Assembly (NCBI GenBank): GCA_013141055.1
Contig: JABFRS010000001.1
Coordinates: forward strand, 992,001-1,056,000
DNA: 64,000 bases
Direction: 5' to 3'
DNA from: Cyclobacteriaceae bacterium
GTDB lineage: Bacteria; Bacteroidota; Bacteroidia; Cytophagales; Cyclobacteriaceae
The translations under genes were made by a program, and so were the position numbers. Below, piece by piece: positions 18,276-27,294 of this stretch. The notes beneath the pieces are model-generated. The model did not search any database, was not told where the DNA came from, and worked only from the letters and a program-made list of their open reading frames with translations. The first letter of the stretch is position 1, and each line of letters opens with the position of its first letter.

Positions 18276-18737
18276 TTATTTATAATTCTTGTTCTCAATC
18301 TTCATAGCCTTAGGCTGCTGAGCTTCATGAGGATGTGATGCTCCTGCATAAACATGTAAGCTTCTGAAAAGCTCGCTTCCGATTCTGTTCTTTGGCAACA
18401 TGCCTCGTACAGCATACTCAAGCAATCTCTCAGGGTGCTTTGCCTTGATCATGTTAGGGGTAGATTCTTTCTGACCACCGTTATAACCAGAGTGAGTGAA
18501 GATCACACGATCAGTCCACTTCTTGCCAGTCATTTTCACTTTCTCAGCATTGATTACTATCACATGATCTCCACAATCTACGTGGGGTGTGTAGCTGGCT
18601 TTATGCTTGCCACGGATTACCATAGCAATCTGGCTCGCAACGCGACCCAAAACTTGTCCTTCGGCATCCACCAAAACCCAGTTCTTTTCAGCACTGGCTT
18701 TGTTTAGGTTTTTTGTTTTAAAACTGATCGAATCCAC
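18276..18737 (-). CDS. rplM: 50S ribosomal protein L13
   Basis: L13 is an early assembly protein of the large subunit. The conserved segments are WVLVDAEGQVLGRVAS, DCGDHVIVINAEKV, YNGGQKESTPNMI and MLPKNRIGSELFRSLHVYAG. Length 153. It is the first gene of the operon and is preceded by a good Bacteroidota promoter. Confidence 0.98.
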   Translation of the reverse strand: MDSISFKTKNLNKASAEKNWVLVDAEGQVLGRVASQIAMVIRGKHKASYTPHVDCGDHVIVINAEKVKMTGKKWTDRVIFTHSGYNGGQKESTPNMIKAKHPERLLEYAVRGMLPKNRIGSELFRSLHVYAGASHPHEAQQPKAMKIENKNYK

Positions 18738-18790
18738 TTGAATTAACGGTTAAACTCCTTAAAAATCACAGCCCTCCTCAAAAAGGGACA

Positions 18791-18821
18791 CAAAAGTAGC
18801 CCCAATAGATAGATTATGCAA
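18791..18821 (-). promoter_or_regulatory. Promoter of the rplM-rpsI-rpsB-tsf operon
   Basis: On the minus strand TACTTTTG (18791-18798) fits the -7 consensus TAnnTTTG. TTG at 18819-18821 is a -33 element with a 20-base spacer. Transcription would begin near 18784, giving a leader of about 47 nt before rplM. It lies just downstream of the pseudouridine synthase stop. Confidence 0.7.
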
Positions 18822-18835
18822 GCAGGTCTCTGATT

Positions 18836-19555
18836 TTAGCGGACGTTTGCCGAAAGTTGCTTCAGCATCGCTGTAAAGTCCTTAGGATAAGGGGCTTCCG
18901 TCAAAATTCGGTTCCCTTTCAGGTCTGAAAATTCGAGCGAAAAGGCATGGAGTGCCATTCTTTTTATCAGCGTTACCTCCTCGGTATCCTTTTTCACCCT
19001 ATAATTTCTCTTAATCTCAGAGATCAGGAACGGTTTGCCCCCATACATTTCATCCCCGGTAATAGGAGCCTTCAGAGACGACAAATGGATCCGGATCTGA
19101 TGCATTCTCCCGGTCACCGGATGGCACTCAATCAGAGAATGCTTATAGAAGGTTTTTAGGGTCGAAAATGACGTTTCCGCCTCCTTTCCTTGTGACGATA
19201 ATTTCACAGTACCATCATTCTGCTTCAAAATCGACTTATTCACAATTACATTCTCAAAATCCTGGATTCCATCCACCACAGCGTGATAGACTTTGCTCAC
19301 TTCCCTATGCTCAAATTGCATCGAAAGGTGGCGATAGGCTTCCGGATTACGGGCTATAGCAAGTACCCCTGAAGTGTCCTTATCCAATCTATGGCAAACC
19401 TGCGGATCGGATTCTACCTCTCTCGCCAGAGCCAGAATATTTACCGGTTCGACCCGGTCCTCCAGGGTGGCAATAAATGGTGGCTTATTGATTAAGATGT
19501 AATCCTCGTTTTGAAAAAGGATAAGGTCTGAGAAAGAGGGAGAGTGTTTGGGCAT
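18836..19555 (-). CDS. RluA-family RNA pseudouridine synthase
   Basis: The catalytic motif CHRLDKDTSGVL places the nucleophile-like aspartate at residue 58. A further family block is HPVTGRMHQIRIHLSSLKAPITGD. The protein has 239 residues and no N-terminal S4 RNA-binding domain, so it resembles the short RluA/TruC group. Whether it modifies rRNA or tRNA cannot be told from sequence. It lies 8 bp after an outer-membrane protein gene on the same strand. Confidence 0.93.
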   Translation of the reverse strand: MPKHSPSFSDLILFQNEDYILINKPPFIATLEDRVEPVNILALAREVESDPQVCHRLDKDTSGVLAIARNPEAYRHLSMQFEHREVSKVYHAVVDGIQDFENVIVNKSILKQNDGTVKLSSQGKEAETSFSTLKTFYKHSLIECHPVTGRMHQIRIHLSSLKAPITGDEMYGGKPFLISEIKRNYRVKKDTEEVTLIKRMALHAFSLEFSDLKGNRILTEAPYPKDFTAMLKQLSANVR

Positions 19556-19563
19556 GGGAATTT

Positions 19564-20301
19564 CTATTTCCCTACATTAAATGCCAATCCCCATGAAAGA
19601 TTTAAGTTGGAAATATTCTGCGTACCGCGATTGCCTGTAAAGCCTAACGATTTGGAATAGTCTGCATCTGAAGTAGCCTGCATAAATTCAATACCAAACT
19701 TCAATTGTGCTGCTTTGTCCAGCTTTAGTCGAATATTCGAGCCTAATCCATATCCAAATACAAAATTTCTTATGGGTGAATAATCTCTTATCAAAGTCGG
19801 ATTGGCAGGGGCAGTAATATTTTCTACGGTATGATTAAACGCAGGAGCTGTAATGCCCATTATTCCAGCGAGTGCTTTGAAATCAATGTGAATATTTTTA
19901 AGCGGCAACGTTACATAGGGACCTGCAAAAACATAAAGACTTTTCCATGGCTGTAACTCTGTAAGAACAATTCTTGTTCCCGGAGAAGGTGGTGTAGTCG
20001 TTGCAATCTCTGATGCTAAAGCATATCTATTAACACTATTTGAAAACATTCCTATCTCAGTTCCAAGGCCTGCATTTTGACTCCAGAACCCAGCATATTC
20101 TATTTGGAAATTATACCCGCTTCCTGCAAAACCACTGCCTTCTCTAATGGATACCGATTCTGAATAGCTTCCCATCGCAAAACTTCCTCCACCACTGAAA
20201 GCAAGGAAATTAACAGTCCGGTTAACCTTTAAAGAATCCTGCGCCATCATTTCATGTGACAGAAGAGTAAAGAAAAGTAAAACCGCCGCTACTACTTTCA
20301 T
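19564..20301 (-). CDS. Outer-membrane beta-barrel protein
   Basis: Residues 1-20 form a signal peptide ending near MMAQ. The remaining 225 residues alternate hydrophobic and polar positions with glycine and aromatic residues, typical of an 8-10 stranded barrel (for example YNFQIEYAGFWSQNAGLGTEIG), and end in WGLAFNVGK. No specific family is recognised. It lies on the same strand as the phoB/phoR-like pair, 39 bp downstream, so it could be in that transcript. Confidence 0.7.
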   Translation of the reverse strand: MKVVAAVLLFFTLLSHEMMAQDSLKVNRTVNFLAFSGGGSFAMGSYSESVSIREGSGFAGSGYNFQIEYAGFWSQNAGLGTEIGMFSNSVNRYALASEIATTTPPSPGTRIVLTELQPWKSLYVFAGPYVTLPLKNIHIDFKALAGIMGITAPAFNHTVENITAPANPTLIRDYSPIRNFVFGYGLGSNIRLKLDKAAQLKFGIEFMQATSDADYSKSLGFTGNRGTQNISNLNLSWGLAFNVGK

Positions 20302-20340
20302 ATTTTAAAACTGATTAAAGAGTAAAAATAAATAAAAAAA

Positions 20341-21390
20341 CTAATCCTTGTCCTCTTCTGATTTCGAACGACTTAATTTAAAACTAAAAGTAGAACCTTT
20401 ACCAACGACACTCTCTACTTCTGCACGGGATCCATGGCCCTCTAAGATATGCTTGACGATGGCGAGACCAAGTCCTGTTCCTCCCTTCTCACGACTACGA
20501 CTTTTATCCACACGATAGAAACGCTCAAATATTCTGGTGAAATGTTGTGAAGGGATCCCCTCTCCTGTATCGGTAACAAAAGTGGTGATGTACTTCTTGC
20601 TGACATCGAATGAAACAATCACTTCTCCACCTTCGGATGTATAATTAATCGCATTTGACACCAGATTGGTCATAACCTGAGTGATCCGTTGCCAGTCAGC
20701 ATGAACGATCAGCTTTTGAGGATGATCCAGCAACCTGAGTTTAATTTCTTTTTTCTCGCTTTTCTCTTCAAATTGATCCACCACTTCAACACAGAGTTTG
20801 TGAAGATCGAAGGATTCGAATTTCATCTTGATATCACCCGTTTCGATCTGGGATAATGTCAGCAGATCCTGTACCAGCACATCCAGGCCATCCAGACTTT
20901 TAGCAGCCTTCTTTAAAAAGCGGTTGCGAACTGCCTTGTCATTCATGGCTCCATCCAGTAAAGTATGAATGAATCCTTGCGCAGCAAAAATGGGCGTCTT
21001 TAATTCGTGTGAAACGTCTGCAATAAATTCCTTGCGAAAGGCTTCCAGCTTTTTCAATTCATCAATTTCCTTTTGCTTCAGCAATGCAAAGGAGTTGATC
21101 TCCTCATTGATGTTGGTCAGCGGATTGAGGGCTCCTGATTTTTCAGGTTTGATTCCACCCAGTTCTTTTTTCCTGAGCTTACCCAGCATTTTATAGATCT
21201 TGTTGATCTCGCGAAACACAAGAAACTCCAGAACAACATAAATTAATAAATAAGAGCAGAAGAAGCTGATGACGCCGGCAACAATAAGGCCGTCCTGACT
21301 GACACTTTTTACAAGGGACAGGAAGAGCACGGTCACCAAAGCGATGAACACCGCCAGAAGCAACGCCATCGTCCGGGCACTATAAACCAT
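20341..21390 (-). CDS. PhoR-like sensor histidine kinase
   Basis: Two membrane helices (about 8-27 and 36-57) with almost no periplasmic loop precede a cytoplasmic linker and the kinase. The phospho-accepting His128 lies in ADVSHELKTPIFAAQGF. The N box is NLVSNAINYT, the G1 box DTGEGIP and the G2 box GTGLGLAIV. The lack of a sizeable sensor domain suggests that it senses through the membrane or an accessory protein. It starts 3 bp after the response regulator stop, forming a two-component pair. The true stimulus is unknown; phosphate is only the name-giver. Confidence 0.92.
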   Translation of the reverse strand: MVYSARTMALLLAVFIALVTVLFLSLVKSVSQDGLIVAGVISFFCSYLLIYVVLEFLVFREINKIYKMLGKLRKKELGGIKPEKSGALNPLTNINEEINSFALLKQKEIDELKKLEAFRKEFIADVSHELKTPIFAAQGFIHTLLDGAMNDKAVRNRFLKKAAKSLDGLDVLVQDLLTLSQIETGDIKMKFESFDLHKLCVEVVDQFEEKSEKKEIKLRLLDHPQKLIVHADWQRITQVMTNLVSNAINYTSEGGEVIVSFDVSKKYITTFVTDTGEGIPSQHFTRIFERFYRVDKSRSREKGGTGLGLAIVKHILEGHGSRAEVESVVGKGSTFSFKLSRSKSEEDKD

Positions 21391-21393
21391 GTA

Positions 21394-22083
21394 TTAAATC
21401 AGATTGAATTTATAACCGACTCCCTTTACGGTTGTAATGTAGTCATCTCCGATCTTTTCTCTCACTTTTCTTATGTGAACATCTACCGTGCGGGCCAGCA
21501 CATAGACATCTGACCCCCAGATATTTTGCAAAAGATCGTCGCGGCTGAAAACTTTGTTAGGATTCTGAGCCAGGAAAAACAGCAGTTCAAATTCTTTTTT
21601 AGGGAGATTAATTTCTTTGCCCTTTACCTTAATGGTATAGCTGGAACGGTCAATGATCAGGTCTCCTATCGTAATCATTGAAGTAGGAGTTTTGCCTTTC
21701 GAATCACGTCTGAAAAGCGCACTGATCCTGCTCATTAAGGCGCGTGGCTTGATAGGCTTCGTTATGTAGTCATCAGCACCCACGTCAAACGCTGCCACTT
21801 CAGAATACTCTTCAGAACGGGCGGTCAGAAATACTATGAATGTATTGATCAGATCAGGCATTGCCCGCAACTGCCGGCAAGCTTCGACACCATCCATGCG
21901 TGGCATCATAATGTCCAGCAACACCAGGTCTGGTTTGAATTTTTTTGCAATCTCTACGGCAAGATGACCGTTGTTGGCTGCTTTGACTTCGTAGCCTTCT
22001 TTTTCAAGATTGTATTTAAGCAATTCGAGTATGGGTTCTTCATCGTCTACCACCAGCACTTTGTAAGCGGCTTTTTTACCCAT
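21394..22083 (-). CDS. PhoB/OmpR-family response regulator
   Basis: The receiver domain has acidic residues DDEE at 13-16 and the phospho-accepting Asp57 in LLDIMMPRMDG, plus the switch Lys in DDYITKPIKP. A winged-helix DNA-binding domain follows (ELLFFLAQNPNKVFSRDDLL to VDVHIRKVREKIG). I begin at ATG 22083 (MGKKAAYK) rather than an upstream start at 22125, because a consensus promoter -7 box lies inside that extension. It pairs with the adjacent histidine kinase. Confidence 0.93.
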   Translation of the reverse strand: MGKKAAYKVLVVDDEEPILELLKYNLEKEGYEVKAANNGHLAVEIAKKFKPDLVLLDIMMPRMDGVEACRQLRAMPDLINTFIVFLTARSEEYSEVAAFDVGADDYITKPIKPRALMSRISALFRRDSKGKTPTSMITIGDLIIDRSSYTIKVKGKEINLPKKEFELLFFLAQNPNKVFSRDDLLQNIWGSDVYVLARTVDVHIRKVREKIGDDYITTVKGVGYKFNLI

Positions 22084-22106
22084 GTTTTTTTGATTTTTAA
22101 GTAGTT

Positions 22107-22114
22107 CAAAATTA
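22107..22114 (-). promoter_or_regulatory. -7 box of the response-regulator/kinase operon
   Basis: TAATTTTG on the minus strand exactly matches TAnnTTTG, 24 bp upstream of the chosen ATG. No clean TTG was found at the ideal -33 distance. Transcription from here would exclude the longer possible N terminus. Confidence 0.5.
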
Positions 22115-22168
22115 GCCAGATTCAATCCAATAAAAAACCTGTGTTAAGGGTTTAACAATTACTTAATC

Positions 22169-22198
22169 TGTGGATAATGAGCAGATGTCTGTGGATTC
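22169..22198 (-). promoter_or_regulatory. DnaA-box-like pair upstream of the two-component operon
   Basis: The minus strand carries a perfect consensus DnaA box TTATCCACA (22169-22177) and a partial copy (22190-22198, 7 of 9 bases). CTGTGGAT is repeated directly 21 bp apart, two helical turns. It sits in the 93-bp gap between the PF10023 gene and the response regulator. Confidence 0.4.
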
Positions 22199-22218
22199 AT
22201 CATCCATAGCGCACGATA

Positions 22219-23247
22219 CTAAAGAAAGGGATATGCTTTCTTATAATGATTGATCATTTTCTTTAAATCGTTGCCAAATAAACGCTGCCAATCATCCTTC
22301 ATCGTATCATGCTTTGATTCATACGTTTTGTAGGACATAAAGTAGGTGTTATTGGGAAGCCTCTTTGCAAATCTGTTCGATTTTCGTTTTCCTCCACTAA
22401 AAGACAGTGTATCCATTGAATTAACAATGCGTCTTATAAATTCTTCTTTCCTTTTCTTTTTGGATTCAAGGGAATCACTTTCTGAAAAAGTATTATACAA
22501 ACTGTCCAGCTTTTGTGTTGATAGAAGCATGTATTCGGCAAACTTTCTGTAATCACTATCCTCAAAAAAATATTCCTTAAATACTTTCGATGTATCACCT
22601 CTTGTTACCTGAAGGAAACGCTCCGCACCACGGTCTCCAATAAATGAAGCGAGGTTTTCATTGAAGTCTGAACTGTCTTTCACATAAATAGTAGAGTGGA
22701 CCATCTCATGGATGATCAGGCTAGCAAGATCCCCATCGCTGCGACGCAGCATGCCGCTCAGGATCGGATCTGTAAACCAACCCAACGTGCTCCATCCTCC
22801 AGGATTTCTGACACTTACATCCCAATTATCTTTTTCCAATGATTCCTTTTCCTTTATAGCACTCTCGCGATTGAAGAATCCTTTATATGGTACCGATCCG
22901 ACGATCGGAAATTCCCAGCGTTTTTCTTTCAGCTTAAAAGGCTCGCAGGCGATCACCACCCACATCAGCTCCTGCCCTTTCTGATCGTACATGGTCTTGT
23001 AATTATCCGTGTCGTTCAGTCCGAGAGAATCAATTGCAAATTGCCTTGCTTCCTGAATCAGTAATAATTTTGATTTAAGAGAGTCAGGATAAGCAGGGTC
23101 CTGAATAAACTCTTCAACAGGTCTGGCTTCACGTATGATTTTAAGCTGACCTAAACCCTGTGCGATGCCATAGGATATCAACGACCAATAAATAGCACAT
23201 ACTATCAGAAGAATCAGTAAAAAAAATCCAAGAATCTTCTTTATCAT
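22219..23247 (-). CDS. PF10023-family zinc aminopeptidase-like protein
   Basis: A single N-terminal membrane anchor (residues 5-26) leads to GIAQGLGQLKIIREARPVEE, typical of the predicted aminopeptidase family PF10023. The zinc-peptidase motif HEMVH is at residues 180-184, and the third ligand is probably Glu197 in NENLASF. The protein likely faces the periplasm. The substrate is not known. Its start overlaps the stop of the upstream outer-membrane protein by 4 bp, so the two are translationally coupled. Confidence 0.85.
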   Translation of the reverse strand: MIKKILGFFLLILLIVCAIYWSLISYGIAQGLGQLKIIREARPVEEFIQDPAYPDSLKSKLLLIQEARQFAIDSLGLNDTDNYKTMYDQKGQELMWVVIACEPFKLKEKRWEFPIVGSVPYKGFFNRESAIKEKESLEKDNWDVSVRNPGGWSTLGWFTDPILSGMLRRSDGDLASLIIHEMVHSTIYVKDSSDFNENLASFIGDRGAERFLQVTRGDTSKVFKEYFFEDSDYRKFAEYMLLSTQKLDSLYNTFSESDSLESKKKRKEEFIRRIVNSMDTLSFSGGKRKSNRFAKRLPNNTYFMSYKTYESKHDTMKDDWQRLFGNDLKKMINHYKKAYPFL

Positions 23248-24362
23248 TTCTTCCTTTTGAAATAGTATTTGTCGCGATAATTCACATACACGCCGTAGGA
23301 ATACTGAAAGGTATGATACGATAGGTCGAAGTAAGGTTCGTATCGCAGGGTCAGATAAAGATTTTCAGCAACTTTATAATCATAGAGAAATCTGAAGATC
23401 ATCAGATTAGGTGTCGGCTGAATACGTGTGTTATCAAAGTAAGAAACGGCTGGATAGATTTTCCCACCATCAAAGGCAATGAACTCCTCTGCCTTCCAAT
23501 AACTGGCCATAACTTCCAGTCCAAATTTTGTAGATAGTGTTCCATTTAAATAATAGCCGCTTCCATCTTTATACGCTTGCCGGGAATTTGTTAAGTCTTT
23601 ATCATATAAATAAAAACCATTCAACCCGATTTGGCTGACCAATCCATTTATAGGTTGGGACCAATTCAATCCAACCGCCGTATTCACCAGTGTTTGAATC
23701 GCTAATCCAGCGATGTCAAGTTGCCCTCCCTGGTGGCGTGTCATCAATTGGATCGGAACGCTAAGTGATCCACTACCGATTTTCAGTATTTTTTTCTGAG
23801 CAGAGAGACCTGCCACCAATTGTTCCTGCTGAGTATCCCGCCAGTATTGCATGTATTGCCAATCAATCCACAGGTCAACAAAAAGATCTTCACGATTGAT
23901 CTGAAATTGTACACCCGTCTCCAGTCGGTTGTTCAGAACTCTTTCAAAATCATATAATGGTTCGATTAACCTGTGGTTGAGACTGCTTTCCAGGTTTCCG
24001 AAAATGACTGAGTATTCATTTTTATTCCATTTAATGGAGAAGATCGGCGCAATTGTGGAGAATTTGCTGTTACCGAAATCCTTTTGAAAATAGCCTCCTG
24101 CGTCAATCCTTACATTTTTATTGAGATGATAGCTGACATACGGTTGAAACTGAAATCCAAAAAGAGTGTAGCCATCAATGATCGTCCGGGTGTATTCATT
24201 GTTCTTAAAAAAAGCCAGTGTATTGAGTCCGACAGCAAATTTTCCTGAATCTGCTTCATTTACAGGCATCCTGTCTTCGAAAACCTTGTTATTGAGTTGA
24301 CCAGAAGCCGAAATTGCCCCAACAGCCAGAAATACGGAGAGAACGAAACATCTGAATTTCAT
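23244..24362 (-). CDS. Outer-membrane beta-barrel (porin-like) protein
   Basis: A signal peptide (1-22, ending SASGQ) is followed by 350 residues of amphipathic beta strands with many aromatic residues (YFQKDFGNSKFSTIAPIFSIKW, LYLTLRYEPYFDL). It ends in YRDKYYFKRKK, an unusually basic tail for a barrel. No family name is recognised. It is the first gene of a two-gene unit with the PF10023 peptidase, which suggests an envelope protein-peptidase pair. Confidence 0.7.
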   Translation of the reverse strand: MKFRCFVLSVFLAVGAISASGQLNNKVFEDRMPVNEADSGKFAVGLNTLAFFKNNEYTRTIIDGYTLFGFQFQPYVSYHLNKNVRIDAGGYFQKDFGNSKFSTIAPIFSIKWNKNEYSVIFGNLESSLNHRLIEPLYDFERVLNNRLETGVQFQINREDLFVDLWIDWQYMQYWRDTQQEQLVAGLSAQKKILKIGSGSLSVPIQLMTRHQGGQLDIAGLAIQTLVNTAVGLNWSQPINGLVSQIGLNGFYLYDKDLTNSRQAYKDGSGYYLNGTLSTKFGLEVMASYWKAEEFIAFDGGKIYPAVSYFDNTRIQPTPNLMIFRFLYDYKVAENLYLTLRYEPYFDLSYHTFQYSYGVYVNYRDKYYFKRKK

Positions 24363-24530
24363 GAATGCGCAAATTACGCTAGTTAGGGGGAAATCGTCAG
24401 GGATGAGGGACTTTAAAATATGTCAGGGTTTCCGAATCACTAAAATTTTTAGCAAAAAGTTATAATTATTAGTATTGAAGTATTAATTTCAAACCCAGTT
24501 TAGAACACGTAATCAATAACACAACTATAT

Positions 24531-25592
24531 ATGAGCGACAACAAAAACGAAAAGAGCGACAACAAAGACAACAAGGAAAAGCTAAAAGCCCTTCAACTTA
24601 CTATTGATAAGTTGGAAAAGACCTATGGGAAAGGTACGGTGATGAAGCTGGACGACCAGAAGGTCATGGATGTTCCGGCAATCTCTACGGGCTCCCTGGG
24701 ACTTGACATTGCATTGGGCATTGGTGGTATTCCCCGTGGACGTGTAACAGAAATCTACGGACCGGAATCATCTGGTAAAACAACCTTGACCATGCACATG
24801 ATTGCGGAAGCTCAAAAGGCTGGCGGTCTGGCTGCTTTTATTGATGCCGAGCATGCGTTTGATAAATCATATGCTGAAAAGCTTGGCATCGATACTGAAA
24901 ATTTGTTGATCTCTCAGCCGGACAATGGAGAGCAGGCGCTTGAAATTGCAGAGCATTTGATTCGCTCAGGAGCTATTGACATTATTGTTATTGACTCTGT
25001 TGCAGCACTTGTACCAAAAGCTGAGTTAGAAGGCGAGATGGGAGAAAGTAAAATGGGTCTTCAGGCACGCCTGATGTCACAAGCGTTGAGGAAACTCACA
25101 GGCACGATCGCAAAGACAGGTTGTGCATGTATTTTTATCAATCAGTTGCGTGAGAAGATCGGTATCATGTTTGGAAATCCTGAGACTACAACGGGTGGAA
25201 ATGCATTGAAGTTCTATGCTTCAGTACGTTTGGATATTCGCCGCATTGGTCAGATCAAAGAGAGCAGCGATGACATCACAGGTAATCGCGTTAAGGTGAA
25301 GGTCGTGAAAAACAAAGTTGCACCTCCATTCAAGGTAGTTGAATTTGACATTATGTATGGACGGGGAATCTCCAAGTCTGGGGAGATCGTGGATATTGGT
25401 GTTGAATTGAATGTGATTCAGAAATCTGGTTCATGGTTCTCTTACAGTGGAAATAAATTAGGCCAGGGTCGTGATGCTGTGAAACAGTTGATTGAAGATA
25501 ATCCTGAGCTCATGGAAGATCTTGAAAAGAGAATTAAGGAAAAGCTCTCCACAGTTGATGGCACGAAAGTGCTGGAAGAAAAGGAAGCTTAG
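24531..25592 (+). CDS. recA: Recombinase A
   Basis: RecA pairs single-stranded DNA with duplex DNA and triggers LexA self-cleavage. Walker A is GPESSGKTT at residues 77-85. Also present are [17 protein letters not shown], the Walker B strand [22 protein letters not shown], and the L2 loop [18 protein letters not shown]. The N terminus has about 17 extra Lys/Asp/Asn-rich residues before the core helix. Length 353 is standard. It is monocistronic and has its own terminator. Confidence 0.99.
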   Translation: MSDNKNEKSDNKDNKEKLKALQLTIDKLEKTYGKGTVMKLDDQKVMDVPAISTGSLGLDIALGIGGIPRGRVTEIYGPESSGKTTLTMHMIAEAQKAGGLAAFIDAEHAFDKSYAEKLGIDTENLLISQPDNGEQALEIAEHLIRSGAIDIIVIDSVAALVPKAELEGEMGESKMGLQARLMSQALRKLTGTIAKTGCACIFINQLREKIGIMFGNPETTTGGNALKFYASVRLDIRRIGQIKESSDDITGNRVKVKVVKNKVAPPFKVVEFDIMYGRGISKSGEIVDIGVELNVIQKSGSWFSYSGNKLGQGRDAVKQLIEDNPELMEDLEKRIKEKLSTVDGTKVLEEKEA

Positions 25593-25607
25593 TATTTAGT
25601 GCTTCAA

Positions 25608-25655
25608 AAATAAACAGCCCGGCTTCATAATGAGGCCGGGCTGTTTATTTTTTAT
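25608..25655 (+). terminator. Rho-independent terminator of recA
   Basis: A perfect 16-base inverted repeat has arms at 25608-25623 (core CAGCCCGGC) and 25635-25650 (core GCCGGGCTG), an 11-base loop, and a T-rich tail. This is the strongest hairpin in the window. Confidence 0.95.
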
Positions 25656-25742
25656 CTCTTATACATTTCACAAGTTTCGCCTGCCATCTTCCTTCGTTAG
25701 TATGAAAGGATGAAAGAGTTGCTAAATGGGACTCTTTTCCAC

Positions 25743-25775
25743 AAAAAAAACCCGGATCGTTGCCAATCCGGGTTT
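25743..25775 (-). terminator. Terminator of the MacB-like permease gene
   Basis: Arms AAACCCGGAT (25748-25757) and ATCCGGGTTT (25766-25775) enclose an 8-base loop. Eight consecutive A on the plus strand give a U run after the stem on the minus strand. Confidence 0.88.
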
Positions 25776-25793
25776 CATCAATTTCTTTAATAA

Positions 25794-27056
25794 TCAGTTC
25801 GATCGAATTGCAATCACCGGATCCAATCTGGCAGCAACCGCCGCAGGAACGATTCCCGAAATCAATCCAATAACTGATGATACTCCAATTCCAAGAACTA
25901 TATTCTTTGCACTGAGTGCAACTTCCAGCGAACCGAAAGGAATAAATGTGAGCAGGAAGACTAACAGGATGCCAGCGAGTCCTCCAATCAAGCTTAGGAA
26001 TACGGCTTCAAACAAGAACTGGAACAGAATAAAATAATTTTTCGCACCCAGGGATTTCTGCAGTCCGATAATACTCGTTCGTTCTTTCACTGATACAAAC
26101 ATGATGTTGGCAATACCAAAACCACCTACCAGAATTGAGAATCCGCCGATGATCCAACCAGCAATCCCTACCACATCAAACAAACCACTGATGGCATTCG
26201 CAATTGCTTCCGGGCGATTGAGGGCAAAATTATCTTTTTCAGAGGGGCGCAATCCGCGTCGTCCTCTTAACAAACCTTTTAATTCATTTTCAAGCTCAAC
26301 CAATCCAAGGTCATACTCATTACCTTTTATGCCTATCGTTGATTGAAGTTCATTCCAGTTTCCTGTTCCTGTCTGATACAATTTCCGGAAGGAAACATAT
26401 GGAATTATAACTGTGTAATCACTGCTTGGTGTACCAAGGAAACTTTGTCCTTCGCGTTTAACCACACCTATTACTTTATAGCGCAAATCTTTAATCCGGA
26501 TGTCTGCACCAACCGGGTCTTTATCATTAAACAAGGCCAGTGAAACTTCATAACCTAGAATAACAACATTTCTTCCACCTTCCACTTCATCTGCGGTGAA
26601 ATAGCGGCCATTCTCAACATTGACTTCGAAAATCTCATCATATCCTTCTCCCGCACCTCTCAACCCGATCTGACCAATGCTGTTACTACCTTTCTTGATA
26701 GTCACGTTACCCTTTGCTGAATAAATAGAAATTGCTGATTTACTTCTGAGGTTAGCATTTAGGAATTTATACTCATTGACAGACGGTGTTGGCCTTCTCC
26801 AGTACTCCCACCATTTAAAAGGTCCATTGCCTTCCGGGGTAAATGGCCATTTGCCAACGTAGATCACACCGGTTCCCAAAAAGTCAAAACTGGACTTGAT
26901 ATTTTTTTCAAGAGAGTCCACCAAAGTGAAAACGGCGATGATGGCAAAGATCCCGACCGTAACACCGAGCAGGGATAGAATTGTACGCAAAACGTTGGAT
27001 TTCAACGCTTTCCAGGCGAAAGCAAAACTTTCAGCAATCAGGCGGAGTACGAGCAT
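25794..27056 (-). CDS. MacB-type ABC transporter permease
   Basis: An N-terminal helix (AWKALKSNVLRTILSLLGVTVGIFAIIAVF) is followed by a MacB periplasmic domain of about 230 residues and three C-terminal helices with VKERTSIIGLQKSLGAK before them. This single-copy MacB/LolC-like form is 420 residues from the ATG at 27056. I prefer that start to one 16 codons upstream because it gives the family-typical N terminus. Likely cargo is a peptide, lipoprotein or drug. No ATPase or membrane-fusion protein is adjacent. Confidence 0.9.
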   Translation of the reverse strand: MLVLRLIAESFAFAWKALKSNVLRTILSLLGVTVGIFAIIAVFTLVDSLEKNIKSSFDFLGTGVIYVGKWPFTPEGNGPFKWWEYWRRPTPSVNEYKFLNANLRSKSAISIYSAKGNVTIKKGSNSIGQIGLRGAGEGYDEIFEVNVENGRYFTADEVEGGRNVVILGYEVSLALFNDKDPVGADIRIKDLRYKVIGVVKREGQSFLGTPSSDYTVIIPYVSFRKLYQTGTGNWNELQSTIGIKGNEYDLGLVELENELKGLLRGRRGLRPSEKDNFALNRPEAIANAISGLFDVVGIAGWIIGGFSILVGGFGIANIMFVSVKERTSIIGLQKSLGAKNYFILFQFLFEAVFLSLIGGLAGILLVFLLTFIPFGSLEVALSAKNIVLGIGVSSVIGLISGIVPAAVAARLDPVIAIRSN

Positions 27057-27294
27057 GGGCAAATAAACGCGAAAAAACTGATTTCGGTTGTAAAAAATGG
27101 TCAATTAAAACAAATCCTTATTTTTGCAGCCTTATTATTAAACAGGCCTCATCCGGCATAAGAGGCCAAAGCCCGTAAGCTTATGAAATGTCCCTATTGG
27201 TATATCCATTCTTTCCTCCTTTCTCATCAGCGGACAATTGCCATCTCACTACACAGTTTTGAATTATTTCACCCAAAAGAATAAATAAAAAGAA

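Noticed and set aside
27145..27167. GGCCTC/GAGGCC dyad upstream of queA as a possible preQ1-type riboswitch
   Set aside because: It lacks the pseudoknot elements expected of a preQ1 aptamer and lies far from the start codon. It is probably incidental.
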